Source: Cavia porcellus
Taxonomy: Eukaryota; Chordata; Mammalia; Rodentia; Caviidae
Length of the DNA: 64,000 nucleotides
Assembly: GCF_034190915.1 (NCBI RefSeq)
Contig: NW_026947503.1
Coordinates: 22,340,532 to 22,404,531, forward strand
Reading direction: 5' to 3'
The notes under the pieces were generated by a model, which saw only the letters and a list, made by a program, of their open reading frames with translations, did not search any database and was not told where the DNA came from. This document shows, in pieces, positions 33,736 to 47,377 of this stretch (its first letter is position 1; every line of letters starts with the position of its first letter). The translations under genes and the position numbers were made by a program.

Positions 33736-36700
33736 GAACAGCCCATAAAATATGGGTTAATCCTTTTTCCATTTTTTTCTTTCATTTCCTTTTTACTATT
33801 TTAAGGTGACTCTTTGGATAACCCTCCAAACTTTATTCTTTTCAAGAGTTCCCTCCTGAAAGAGTAAGGATAAAAAATCTTCACTGATTTCTAAAGATCT
33901 GATAAAAGCTTGTCTAATTTCACTGCTCTGGTGTCTCTTTTTTTTTCTCCTTTATAAATAGTGATAAGAAACATGAATATATTTTTCATTGAATAGTTGG
34001 AAGAACATGAAACTTAACGTATCAACTAAAGAACAAAGTAGAAACAATGTCCAAAACAGAGAGAAAATCATGTGATATTCCATAATTTTCTCCACATTAC
34101 TATCAACTTTAAAGTGTTTACATTGTATTTTGGCCTATGATAACATAAAGAAAACATTTTGTACTCAGAAATACAGACTACTTAATTATGAAGTGATAAC
34201 TATGCTCTATGCCACTAGAACCCCATGGTTAGGCTGAAGGAGCAACTTATCCTGCATCAATATTAACCATAGATACTCTTGCCAATGACATGGGGGAAAG
34301 ATGCAGAAGATGTGTGTTTCAGTGGCTGTTCATTACCCACAGAATAAAGCCTCAAATTCTTTAGAGTACTATGCCTAATCTCACTTAATGTATTCATCTA
34401 AAATTTCTACTCTTTGGCAACTCTTAAATGGCAGGTTAAATTCCACAGGTCAAAATCTTGGCTCAACATCTTAAGCCAATATCTTTTCTTTCCTCTAAAT
34501 TTCAATTGCTTTTATTACTCCATGATTTATTATGAATATAACCCATTCTATGCAGCTCACATTTTATTATTGTTTTCAGTTTGTTAATTAATGAGCATGT
34601 TTCTTGGGAAACCAAAACAATGTTTCACATTTCTTTAAATTCATATTATTAAACATTGAGTTACATATATTTGTCATAATATGTGTCAACAAATGTCCAA
34701 AATCCTTTCTCAATTCTTACCTTACTGTCAGCATATACTATTGCTTTTTAATTTCTCTGAAAGCAATTATGATAATCATAGTGAAACTAATTAACATTTT
34801 TGTACCTTATGTATACAGCTTTGCCTTTAGCTATCTATTCCCATTCTTGTCTTTCTCCAAACTGGCCATGAAAGAAATTGATGTTTGTACTTCATCCAAG
34901 AAACAGTTTAATTAGGATCTCTAAGAAGATGGTCTAGAAACTGAAATTTCTAAAAAAGGTTATTTTATTGGTAAACTGTGTTTTCAATCTCTAGGATATA
35001 TTCTAACTTTCCTGTCTTCAAGATACAGCTCTTTTTCCAGTCCTTTCATTTTATTTCTGTATTTATTCTTTCCTTTAACATCTTAGAATGATAAATTTTT
35101 CTTCAAATCTAAAAAAGCAATTGAAAGAAGATTCTTCCACTCTTTTTGTTATAGTTTTAGCTATTTCTTCTCATTTATAGATTACATTTGGAAAAAAGTA
35201 TTCAGACAAACTTTAACAGTACAGGTTCAGTCAGCAGTTAAAACTATACAGAAGATTAAAAAGAGGAAATTTAATATGAAGACTAATATGTAAGGAGAAA
35301 CAAAGCTAAATGGTTATCTAGGGTTGAGGGAAACCACATAAAATAGGACAGGATGGATGGGTTTTAGACCACTTTGTAGGAGGTTTGATTTAATCCAACA
35401 GAGAGCAGACAACATAAAGAGTAGATAATGATAATCTTCAAATATTTTTCCTTCATCTAGAATTCTCACAGTTACTTCTCTCTTCTAAACTTTCCCTGGA
35501 CAAATATCACATGAGCAACAATTAGTATGCTCTAGCTAATTTATCTTTTCTAATTCCCTTTCACATACAACAAATAGACATATAATAATGGGTTTCCAGA
35601 TTACAAACCAGAAACCTAGGCATTCATTACCTTTAATCCTTCTTTCTCATTCCCTATAATCAGTTCTTCATAAAAATCTTAAATTTACATATACTGTCTG
35701 AATATCTGTCTAGCATAGCCTCATCTGCCTTTCTCCCTGCCTTGGTGTAAGCAGATGTTTCCTCCTGTCTGCAATATTATGCTGGTTTACAGTTTATGTC
35801 TATTTTTGACATCTTTCTGACTTCCTACACATCTGTGATCTGAAATTAATAATATAGTTTTTAAATTAAATGAGTGCTTACTATCACATATAGAATATAA
35901 TCTCTTCTCAAAACAATCAGTGAAGCTTAGCATATTCAGAACAGGCAAAGACTTACGTGCAAGTAAAGGGGTAAACGGGGCTTTATTGATCAAAATTGGT
36001 TCATCTTAGGTCTTCCGAATAGATAAAATTCATTCCAGAGAGGAGGGGGCATTGGAAGAAATAAAAAGCACTGAATTATAGTAAGTACTCTTTGAGATAT
36101 TAAACTTGGTTAAATATTTTGAAATGACTCATTAGAAGGTATTGATAGATCAAGTGGATTAATTTTCAATTTAAAAACTTGTCTTAAATCTACACATGTT
36201 ACCTGCAACTATATGCATTCTTTCTTTCATTCTGTTGTAACTGATGTTCTCTAGTTAAAAGCCAATGACACCTTTTCATATGCACGCAAGACCTCAACTA
36301 ATCTTGACCTCTTTGGTGTGCGTGCTATATGTATTTCCCAATATGGAGCTATCTTAAATCTTTTGTTATATCTCAAGCTTTCCCTCATCATTGAAAGATG
36401 TTTTACTGTTTCAAATGCACTCTCATTCCCTTGGGCCTCCTCTATCATGAAGTCCCCTGAGAAGAGTTGTACCCATGATTTATCTATTTTGCACTTTCTC
36501 ATAAAGGGCTGTGTCTGTGTTTTTCATTTCTTACAAACATTGCATTACCTTTCCATCTGGTTTCTTTCTCCAACACTTCAAAAAAACTGTTCATGCAAAT
36601 GTAGTCAACAATTTCCATGTCATCAAATCCTATGGATACTTCTCAAAAATATTTGTGGTGTTTTAGTCCCTTTTTCACATAATTCTTGGCTTTTTATCTA

Positions 36701-39700
36701 CCTTTTTGATTGCTATTTTATAGGATCTTTCTCAATATTAAACACCATCTATAACAGAAATATTTACAGTATTAAGGGCTCATTTCCAGGTTATTTTCTC
36801 TCCTCACATTACATTTTCATCTGAAATTATTTGTCTGTGTCTTTGTCTTCAGACCTTGTGCTAATGACTCCTGGGGAATTTATCTCCCAGGATTGCAAAC
36901 AACTAGCTGTAAGCCCAAGCTCTAGACAGTTAGGTCCAAAGAAAAGCGACAGATGGAGAAGCATTATGAAAGATGAGTCAGCCTTATTTCACTTGTCATT
37001 ACTTCAAACTGAAATGGAATTTTGGGGAAAGTAACTAAATTTTAATGCAAACTTTAAAAATCATTGAGAAATGAATATTCATTTGGATAAAAAGTTTCCC
37101 TCTCCCCATTGCTTTATATATCCTTTGTAAAATGTCTTAATTTGTTCTATAAATGTAGCTAATGAATTTTTAAAATCGAGAACACCTTAGAAGGCTATAA
37201 ATATGTTATGAGTAGGTCATGGCAGCTTTAAACATGCCTGGGCAGCTCTGGTGAATCATTTCCTTGGGCAAACCTTCTACATTGGTCTTCTTTGCAAGCA
37301 GGTCTCTCGGCTGCCTCCTGGTGATGCAAACTGAAAATATTGCTAAAGCATGAATTATGAAACTGCGTTCAAAAATACTGTTTTGTTAATTTACTTGCTT
37401 CGTGCAATTTTCCTGTATACAGCTACCAAATTACGCGCTTCTTGGCTAAGTCACTGTGTGTGATATCCACTTAGTAAGATATTTTAAGTGTTTTCTGTAT
37501 TACAGTAAGATTTAACTATTATGGATCTTTTTAAGGCACCAAGTTTAAAGAAATTTTCCAAAAATTAGTTTAATTATCTTGCTATATTACTTGGGTTATA
37601 GTTTTATATTAAGGAAGATAATATGAAGTAGTTTAATCTCCATCAAATGGTCATTGGATTAACAATATGGTTTGTAAATTAGTATTTTAATTAACAGATA
37701 TTGGTCTAGTTCTTGAAAATGGTTTTATTTTATCTGAGTGATATTTTAGCATAAGGCGGTATAATAGAAGGTAGTGACTAATGTTCAAAAAAGTTTTTGG
37801 ATTAATTCTTGTATCAGTTTATTGTTTTAAATAGCAATATTTGTTAGTTCCAATAGGCAATTTTTCTGATACTTCACATTACATACAGAAAACTTCTTGA
37901 TTGCTTTATTAATAGTGACAAATTTATTAGTTTTTCTTTTGCACTTAATTTCATTGTTTCACACAATTTTTCATACAAAAATATTTGATCTGAGACATCT
38001 GCAATAGTTGGAAACATTTCGCAGTGTTTGACACATTGGTTCCTATATAGGACCAGCTGTTTCCTCACAGATTCCATCACACTTCTTAGAAATAGTATAC
38101 AAACATCAGTTTTGCCTATGCATTGGAAGTCTTGATTGAAATTGATAATAAATTAGCGATATGTGTTTCATATCTATAGGCTTCTTTGGTAAGCCTCCAA
38201 TTCTGTTAATCATTTTTACTGGTTTGCAAATTAAAATTTACAAAGTTACATTCTCTGCCTAGCCATAACTTACTCTCAAAGGTAGGATCATTCACAGAGT
38301 GCTTTCGGACTCAGCCCTTAAGATTCATAATCTGGTTAATCCTTATGCTAAATGTATATGTTAAATATGAAAAATTGTGATTCAAAGTGGCTAATTTTCC
38401 AAAAGTCACTAATAAATGTAAGTGAAAAATGGACTTGAAATCATATCTGTTTCTTAAAGCCATAATTCTTTCACTGCTTTTATTTTCCTTCATGTACATT
38501 CTGAGATTTCATATTATTTTTCACAAATAACATTGATTCATGGCAGTAACCTCAGGATGACAGTGGAAGAAATTTTGATACCAAAACCTAATTAACTCTG
38601 TTTGTATTCTTGGCTTTACTCTCCCATCTTCTAGTAGTTTTGCTGTAATTTTATTTTAGAGATTTTGTGCTTCCTTTTAATGAAATAAATGATTTCTTAA
38701 TATAGCATATTTTTATAAAAATATCCAAAATATAGAATATATTTTATTCAGATAAATGATTTCATTATTTTGTCCAAATGAAAATCATTCTTCTATCAGA
38801 AAAAAAATTCTCCCCAAGTAGTAGTTTTAAAGTTTTTAATTTCTTCATATTCAGACACCATGAAGGCAAATATCCAAAGTGGTTTTTCAACTGAAGGAAA
38901 AGAAAAAAATCTTGTAAAATGAAAGTCGTATACTTCATTATACTTCCTTATTCTTTTCTAGTAACAATACATAGAATATGCTCTTGCTTGCATTCTGAGA
39001 TTTCATCTCCCTATTATAGTAACTCATGCTTCAAATCACTCACTATGTCCTCCCTCAGTCACCTAGGTTTGTGACCTAGAAACACTGACACCTAAGAGGT
39101 AATAGGTACATCCAACACTAGTATCTTAAATCCAAAGCACCATTCCTCTCTAGAAGGAACACAAGGCCCTTGAACATATGGTCAATTTCATAGCTAGGGT
39201 AGAAAGGATTCACCTTATGCCAGAGAATCAAGGTATTTTACACAACAACAGAGACATATCATGAAGACACAAAAAGTCACCTTGAACATTTCCTACCTGT
39301 AACTTTGAACATCAAAATAAAGACAGTCATAGATTACGAATCGATGTAATAAAATGAGAATAATAAAATTGTCAGCTTATACTAAAAATAAAAAATCACT
39401 AATTAAGCAAGTGTAATATTAAATAATGGGAAAAATGTTCCTCATTAGAGACAGTATACAAACTAATAAATGTGGACATTATGATGGACTTAGCCAATCA
39501 CCATTTTACCACTATCACTGTAAAAATTAATTTGGGTAAGTATAGTCAGCAGGGACATATCTAAACAAAGCTAAAAAAAAAAACAGTAAGTGAAGAAAAC
39601 TGATTTAATCAAAAGATCAAATTTAATAGTACCAATAAGCTGCAAATAGATGCTACATGTTTGCAGATGTGACAAACTAGAAAGAATGTAACATCAGTTA

Positions 39701-40388
39701 CTTACCTCCTAAATGATGAACAAAACCTGAAAAAAGTCATAAGGAAACCAAAAAAGCACAAAGTAAGAGATATTCTAGAATATGGGTCTATGAAAGGTTT
39801 TGATAAAGGACCATAGAATAAATATATTTGATTTTGAGATTCATGTATAATGTTTATACTTTTTAAAATTGAAAACCCCTTTAACGAGTCTTATTAATTT
39901 GAGAATGTTACAAACAAGCAATGGGCTGAATTTGGCCTGTGGGTATGTAATTTATCAATACTTGTTCTAGAAAATAACTCCTGAAAATAAGTATTTCTAA
40001 AAAATAATGAAAGAAAAAGAAAAGCTGAAGAACTAATTAAGGTCATAGAAAAGTAGAGAGGCATTAAAATAAAATGTCATACAAAATTCTGGACTAGACA
40101 CCTACTGTACAAATTGCTATAAATAATATTCTTGAAATAATTTATGAATTATAGATTATTTAAAAGATTAGATCGATATTGATTTCCCTGTGTTTGAAAA
40201 GTGTCCTGTGGATATGTAGAAGATAATTAGTGATTTTAGACACTAAAATTCTGTGGAGTGAAGCATTGAGAAATAATTGTTCTCAAATGTTCTACATTTA
40301 TATGTATATGTACAGATATACTCAGAATGAAAGCAAATGTGACTGTGATAAAATATTAAAATGGAAAACTTTTATAAAGGCCATTGTA
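33736..40388. other. Long unassigned AT-rich stretch
   Basis: 6.6 kb with no convincing gene. A weak L2-like patch lies near 34,320-34,480. The 168-codon plus-strand frame at 36,318-36,824 is leucine/serine/phenylalanine-rich, as expected from T-rich DNA, and has no domain. The minus frame at 37,874-38,080 has a more protein-like composition but is unrecognised. The part from 37,140 to 37,480 looks like undecayed single-copy DNA. Confidence 0.4.
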
Positions 40389-40860
40389 GTAAATAGATTC
40401 CAAACTGACTCCCAAGACTCACAGATCCTGTTGAACATGTTTTGTATAATCCGTTTCTCCTTTTGAGTATAAGTGGGGCCAATGGGAATGTCATTGAATG
40501 AGTAGGTTACGGTACACAGCAAAGATAAAGGTATTTTGTGGATGCAATTTACTCCTCAGCTGCCACTGAGTTAAGCTGCTGGGGAATTATCCTGGATAGA
40601 TATGATCCAAACAAGTGAGTCCTGTTTAAGAGTATCTAACTGTCAGACAAACACATTTCTGTTGGCTTTGAGGATAAGAAGACTGAAGAAAGAACAATTG
40701 AGACACACCAACCTGAAAAGTTCTTTGATATCCCTCAAACTCAAGGCATGATGGGATGCTGATCAGGCAAAGCTGAGAAATTATGTTGGATGAACAACAC
40801 ATTTCGTAGAAACCTAAGAATGACCAGTGCATAATAGTTGGCCTAAATCAACTCTAGATT
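40389..40860 (+). mobile_element. MLT1-like ancient LTR
   Basis: 'GTATAATCCGTTTCTCCTTTTGAGTATAAGTGGGGCC', 'GAATTATCCTGGATAGATATGATCCAAACAAGTGAGTCCTG' and 'GGCTTTGAGGATAAGAAGACTGA' follow MLT1 LTR order. Very old; the terminal bases are not resolvable. Confidence 0.6.
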
Positions 40861-41399
40861 AGCAGTTGGTTAACTATAGGCCATGACCAAATTTGTCCTG
40901 CTACGCTTTTAAATGTAAAATTTTAGTGGGATACAATGATAATCAAGTGTTTACATGTTACCTGTCACTAGTTTTATGAGAGAATAGTAGGAAAGGTAAA
41001 ATATATTATGTTTTGCCATTTGTTAAAATATGCTTAACAATTCTTTCCTCTAGCGCAAAGACAAATAAATTCTAACAATATTTTTAAAAACACTCGAAAG
41101 GTTTAGGTATTCCACAAATAATTTTACTCTATGACATGTCAAAGCACAATAGTCTTTAAATTTAGAATTTAAATAACATAAATTACATATTCAATAACAT
41201 ATTCCTAGATATTCCAAGAACAAAAATATGACCCATAATTAGAAAAAATCTTGTTACTAGAAACAGGCACAGAAATGACAGTCATGATTGAAATAAGTAG
41301 ATGAAAACTAATAATATCTACTTTAAACATGTCCAAGCATATGAAGACTATGAACATAATGAAAATATAATTTAGAGAATCCATTGAAATATACAACAA
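40861..41399. other. Unassigned AT-rich sequence
   Basis: No gene or confident repeat. Confidence 0.35.
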
Positions 41400-42480
41400 G
41401 AAATGCCATATTTGGATTGAAATTTTCTAGAAGGGATTAAAAGAAATAGATATTGTGGAAGAATGGGTAGTGAACTTGAAGATACAAATTAAAAACTTTC
41501 AAAAATGAGATACAGAGGAAAAAAAACTGAAAATAAATCCTCAGGGACATGGCAATCTCTGCAATAATGCTACCTTACTTAATTTAGCTGTAATTGTAGT
41601 TCCCAAGACAAAAGAAAATGAGAATATACTATTTTGAGAATTTTTAAAATTTTTTCAAATTTGATAAATAAATATATCTTTTTTAATTTGATAAGCAACA
41701 GTCTGTATTTTAAACCAAAATCATGAGATTTTAAAAAATCTGAACTTACATTTTGTGTTTCAGGCTTATATCTTTCATAATATCTTGACCATGTTGTTGA
41801 ATTTTTATCAGTTTCACAGAAATATATATATATATATATTCCTCCACTGATAAAAGTTCTACTAACCAAGCAGGAAAAAAAAAGACAAACATAATAAGGT
41901 ATATCATCATCACATTATGCAAATCAGTGACAAAAAGTCAATTTTAAAAGCAGCCAAATCTTATATGTAACATAAAGTCAGAATACCAACATATTTCTCA
42001 ACAGAGACTATGCAAACCAGAATTAATTGGAGAAACACCTTCAAAGTAATGTTAAAAAAACAAACTGCTAATGTAGAATTCTATACTTGGGGAATTTTGT
42101 TTTCCTTAATAGTGTAGTGAAGTCAGATGTGGTGGCACACACCTGTAATCCAGTACCAGGGAGGCTGAGGCAGGAAGTTTGCAAGTTTGTGGCCTGTCCT
42201 GAGCTACAAAATGAGCCCAAGGAGAGCTCCAACTGCACAATGAAACCTGTCTCAAAAGATAATTAATTAATTAATTAAAATAAAGGGTTTAAGACAAATT
42301 TTACAGCTAGAGGTGAGCAGACTTGTTTTAAAAGAAATGTAAAAAGATCTTCAGACTGAAAGTGACCAGATAGAAACTTAAAAAATTCAAACATAGAAAG
42401 CTTTGGAAATGGTAACTTTATGGGAACTTAAATGTGTAAATGGAGAGTTTTGGAAATGCTAACTTTATTATAAATATAAA
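41400..42480 (+). mobile_element. Old L1 (L1M/HAL1-like) fragment split by B1
   Basis: 'AATAAGGTATATCATCATCACATTATGCAAATC', 'AAAAGCAGCCAAATCTTATATG', 'ACTATGCAAACCAGAATTAATTGG' and 'AATGTAGAATTCTATACTTGG' and, after a B1 at 42,119-42,285, 'CTTCAGACTGAAAGTGACCAGATAGAAAC' and 'GGAAATGGTAAC' follow an old L1 order. The first ~450 bases are less certain. An (AT)n run lies at about 41,824-41,840. Confidence 0.5.
42119..42285 (+). mobile_element. B1-type SINE, sense
   Basis: 'GTCAGATGTGGTGGCACACACCTGTAATCC', 'GGAGGCTGAGGCAGGAAG', 'AATGAAACCTGTCTCAAAAG' and an (AATT)n tail. Inserted in the older L1. Confidence 0.9.
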
Positions 42481-44851
42481 ATATTGTCCAATTTAAATTC
42501 AAAGATGATTACTTAAAGTAAAAATAACAGAAATTCTATCTTTTCTCTAAAATCAAACTCACTATTGATGAGTGGAATCTGGTCTAGGTTGACTAAAGGG
42601 CAAGTTAAACAAATAAATACATTTTTAATCTGACTGTTAATCACTAACAAAAATAAGAGGTATCATAAAAAATGTGATAAATGTTTAGATTTAAAAATTT
42701 TATTAGAGTAAAAGACATTGGACTGCCTCAAAATACTACCACTTGCTTCAAACACTTACACCACTGTTCGTGTCTCTTTCTGAAGCAGACTTTTGCAAGT
42801 ACACTTTTTTGTGTTTCTGGTTGTGCTGTTGCAGCTATCTCAATGTATAGTTCCTCAGTTGTTATTGGAACTGATCTCTGATGAAAGAAGACTCATAATA
42901 CACAGGAAGAGGACCAATGGTCTTCCTTTTATTAAAAGAATATTTTGTTACATGTGCTTAGAGAGAATAAAGACATTCTTAAAGAAGTTCAAAAGGTGTT
43001 TTGAGACAAGTACATATTATACTTGAGCTGACAGCACTGGAGACTGGGCTGATAGGCTCAGACTGGCAGACTTGGAAACAGCACAGAACATGCACCCACA
43101 TCTTGCAGCTGCAAGGCTGTGGCCTCCCGCCAAGTCATGCTCTGCTCTGTCTGCAGGGTTGTTAGCTGACACCTTAGGGCAGGCCACATCTACAGTTTAG
43201 ATGCAAAGTGCTTCATGCACATATTTCAATGCTGACTTCCACATCACTATCCTGAATTGATTCAAATCATTTACCTTTTATAGTCATTTTAACTTTGGAG
43301 ATAAGCCAGAAGTAATACAATCTCAAATCCTATGAAGAGGTAGATGAAGATAAACCATAATATTTTTATTTGGCAAAATTACCATAAATGTTTAACTCCT
43401 TGTGATCAAAAGATACAATGAATATTTAATTTAAAAGCTTTATTGTAGTAAAAATTATGTTACTGTAAATCTCCCTCAAAACATTGCAAACATCATTCCT
43501 TGCTTAGAATACAGTAATTTCATCATTCTGGGCAATATATCTTTTGCTATAATGTTATTTTGTTTTTAAATTTTAAAATGCTTCATATTTTTGAAGCATT
43601 TCACATCCTCCAGAATTTCAAAATTTACTTAAAGTTTACCCCAAGTGAGAAACATAGCTGTAAACTGATATTCTTTTATTCTTGATGTATAAAAATAATT
43701 TCTATTTTAAATCAATATTATAAAGCATCAAAAATTAATGAAAAATGAATACTAATCTTTTAAATAAAGACAATTTTTTTGTGATCCTAAATTATTCAAT
43801 TTAAACAGCCTGTAGTTCCCAAGTCATTGTGTCCCTCCTGGGTGGCTCCATGGATATGACCATGTATGCAAAATAATTGGGAAACTTGGGCATTATAATT
43901 AGCCATATTTACTGGGTGGAGAGCTTTTTACCACTTTTTTCCCTTGTTGCAAAATATGGAAAGGTATTCAGATGAGTGGATCTAAGGATACAAGTTTTTA
44001 CTTTTGTCTCAGGTTCCAGTATGGCTTGTCATAGATTGCCAGAGGGCTTTTTTCTTTTTTAATTTTTCTCTTCTCTCAGAACTGTCTCTCTTTTGTGTTT
44101 GCCTCACAAAGTATCTTATCCTGTGTTCACAAAACTTTTCCCATAGTATTGTGCTGTTACTTGTTAATACATGCTTATTAGATTGGCCGGGGCACAGGTA
44201 AGTTTTCTCTGTATTCATTTATCCATTGTATGTCTCTTATTCTGACATTGCATTTTATCTTGGATAATAAAACAAATGGATTTTGTCTCTTTTTCTTAAC
44301 ATTAATCTATCGTACTCCTTCATATTTTAGGCTTTCATTATGCATGTCAGGCTGTCAGAATGCCGACATTACTGAAAATGAAAATTCTCTTTATGGATTG
44401 ATGTGCTGGGTGAAGAGACTAGTTCATTTCTATTGTTTTTCTTTTTTGAAAAATAAACTGTGTGTACTATGAAATGAATTCTCTTGTATTTTATTTCTCA
44501 CCTACAGAAAATGTCTTTAGTAAAGCACAACATAAAGATTTCACAAATTGATGGGTGTCGTACTACATACCTGGCTAAAAGTTCATGTTTTCTCAAGGAT
44601 TTCCCACCACCAAACCACCCTCCATTTTCTAATGACAGCTTGCCTTAAAACAATATAGCAAACCACTGTGTATTTCTTTACGTAGATACCCTATGCCTAT
44701 GCATAGAATTTGCTTAATCAGTTTTTTCTCTGCTTGCCGATGGTCAAAAATTGTGATGGACTACATAGACTCTTTCTCAATCCCTTTTTTTTTTCCACAC
44801 AAGTGTTTAAACTGTATAACTCAAAGGATGCATTTCCCATTATGTGCCAGG
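42481..44851. other. Unassigned AT-rich sequence
   Basis: No gene recognised. A 10-base-stem hairpin lies at 43,576-43,601. The part from 43,030 to 43,200 is a little GC-richer without identity. Confidence 0.4.
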
Positions 44852-45225
44852 TAATTTTAACTGGCAATTTGATTGGCTTAAGAGACGCTTGACAAGGTGA
44901 GTGGGCCATAGGAGTATTTACCCTTTCTCACTTTGCTTTGCTAAATGCGCTGTTAGGAAGTGGGATCCAGTTGAAATAGAGCCATAGGGTAGCCATGCCT
45001 TTGGAAGGTATATGCTTGTGCTCTTCCCCTATGTTCTATTTCTTGGCTGCCATAAATTAAACAGCCTTCCTGTGCCACCACTTTCTGCCATATTTCTGAC
45101 TTGAAGCCAGCAGGTCCTAGACTAAAACCTCTACAACTATGAGCCACATAAAACTTTTCTTCCTCTCAATTGTGGATGTTGGGTAATTTGTCCCATCAAT
45201 GGGAAAGTTGACTAGTACATTTTGC
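44852..45225 (+). mobile_element. LTR-like dispersed repeat
   Basis: 'ATTTTAACTGGCAATTTGATTGGCTTAAGAGACGC', 'GGGCCATAGGAG', 'CTTGGCTGCCATAAATTAAACAGCC', 'ACTAAAACCTCTACAACTATGAGCC' and 'TCAATTGTGGATGTTGGGTAATTTG' resemble an LTR-like repeat sharing the 'AAAACCTCT-AACTATGAGCC' motif of MaLR-type ends. Family uncertain. Confidence 0.5.
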
Positions 45226-47212
45226 TTCCTCATAGTCTTCCAAAACTGTAAGCTGAAGACTCAAATATACACTAATTCAAAAGTACACCACTGATATTGT
45301 CATGGAGTATTCTGAATTCCATTTATGTTAAACCAATTTGAATATAAGGGTCTCATCACCACTTCTTTGTAAATGTTCCTCATCTAGTAGAATAGGTGGA
45401 TACATACATTACTGAATGAGAAACATTATTGTAATTCACAAGAAAGTTACAATTAACCTTGAATGAATGGTCTGTGAAATGTTTCCACAGTGAAAACATC
45501 ACAAAAATCATGAGATGTAGTCATAAGTTCATACCTGTAGGAATGAATCATAGGTATCCTCCTTCTGTACTAGAATGTAAAATGCAGGTTAGTTGTGATT
45601 TATGATAATTTATTTAAAGCTATCATGCTTCAGATTCCTATAATATATACTTACATACACTTGTACTCTGTGTAACTTTCACAACAGTCTTGTAAGATAA
45701 AATATATTGTACTTGTTTTAACTGAAGAGATTTATGGGGATTCCTGTAAGAATGGAAGATTCAAGAGTTCTGACTTTTAACTCAAAAGCATTATGAGGAT
45801 TGCTGTAAGAATTGAGGACTCAAAGTGTTGACAGTATTTGGACAATAGCTTTTACTCAAAAATCAAATATAGTAATTCCAACTGTATAGCTTAAACAGGA
45901 AAAAAATTTATCAGTTTTAACTGAAAGTATAGGATATAGTTCAAGCAAAGACTTAGCCTATCTTATGGGGGACTGGTATGCTCTGAGTTGCATTCTCCTG
46001 TTGTCATGAGCATTCATAGGCCAGCCATAAAGTCTCTGAAGTGCCCATAAAATAGAACAAAAATATCTGATTCATTGTCTCTCAGCTAATATACCGAACA
46101 CTAATTCTTGGTGCTAAAGTCCCTTGAAGTATGGTGGAAGTTTTCATATGGGTCACTTTCATAGTTTCTGCTGAGCTGGGAAAATGTAATAGCTACAACT
46201 CAAAAATGGCCTGTGGGCACCATGTTCTTGGATAAATTTTAGTGTATCATATTGCTTTCATTCTATTCTTGGGAAACAAAACACAGTAGTGATTAAATTA
46301 GTTACTGGGTGTACTTCAAATATAAGGAAATCTCTGGGACTGTTTTCCTCCATCATAATAACATTTGGCGTCCCAAGACAGCAGAGGAGCTAATAGAATA
46401 GCTAAGAACAAGTTCTTGTTATTTATTATTCACTTAGCCATTCCCTTAGTTTTCAGAACCAGGGCCATTACCTTGGTAACAAAGCTCATTTTTATTTGTG
46501 CAAACTGCAGGGTGCAATGCTAACTAAGAATTTAAAATAGCAAACACCAAGTTAATGTGTGTGTGAGCATGTACATGTGTGTTAAGCATTTAAAATAGGT
46601 CTTTGGGGGCTATTTCAATAGCACTTAATTCTTCAATGTCACACCATAATAGATGTGCAAGCATGCACTAAATTTGAAGTATCTCCGACTTGTTTGTTCA
46701 TTAAATTTCTTTTACTATAGCATAAGGTCTACATATGATGTTATTCTTTTAGATGTTAGTTTTTTACAGTTTTGAAGGTGAATACCTTAGGCTATATTCT
46801 GGTTGTCAGTATTGCTGATACATGAAATTCATTTTGCTAAGGTATCCAGAATTAATTGGATCCAGTGAATAGAACAGGATGCCTAAACTCACAAAAGATT
46901 TACATAGACAAAAGAATGTTTATTTATTTATATATGTAATTAAGATAAGTACAAAGAGTACAAGAAACTTATGCCAACTGGTCAATTCAGTTTCATTTCT
47001 GCAGGAAGTTCTATAAGGGAAGCCAACTACAAGAAGATACTCAGAACCAATTGAGACAGAGAATGGGAAGTTAATTGAATTTAATGGCTATGATGTCAGT
47101 TGCATGCATTTTTGCCATAGGAATCTATTTGGTACAGGAAACAGACTTTTGATCATTTGTGCCAATATATCCACTTTACTAAGAAGAAAAACATTTCATA
47201 TGATTTATTAAT
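45226..47212. other. Unassigned, with a ~60-base tandem pair
   Basis: At 45,731-45,850 two ~60-base units share 'TTATG(G/A)GGATT(C/G)CTGTAAGAAT', a degenerate tandem duplication. The rest has no recognisable feature. Confidence 0.4.
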
Positions 47213-47263
47213 TATACTGAGGATTGAATTTAGGACCTTTGCACTGAGATAAATCTCCAGCCC
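47213..47263 (-). mobile_element. ID SINE remnant, antisense
   Basis: In reverse it reads GGGCTGGAGATTTATCTCAGTGC then AATTCAATCC, an ID with its middle deleted. Confidence 0.6.
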
Positions 47264-47264
47264 T

Positions 47265-47365
47265 TTTTTTTATTATTATTTTTTTACTAGTATCAGGGAT
47301 CAAACTCATGACTGTGCGCTTGCAAGGCAGGAACTTATACTGCGGAGCTAAATCCCCAGCCCCCC
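47265..47365 (-). mobile_element. ID SINE, antisense
   Basis: In reverse it begins GGGGCTGGGGATTTAGCTCC, with a CCTGCCTTGC anticodon-arm region and 'GAGTTTGATCCCTGATACTAG', followed by an A/AAT tail. It is the same variant as the copy at 3467. Confidence 0.88.
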
Positions 47366-47377
47366 TTTTTTATTTTT

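Noticed and set aside
36318..36824. 168-codon open frame on plus, longest outside the gag remnant
   Set aside because: Residues are dominated by L, S, F and I, as any frame in T-rich DNA would be. There is no domain, no conserved pattern, and a competing open frame lies on the other strand.
44953..45147. 64-codon minus-strand frame
   Set aside because: It lies wholly inside an LTR-like dispersed repeat, in antisense.
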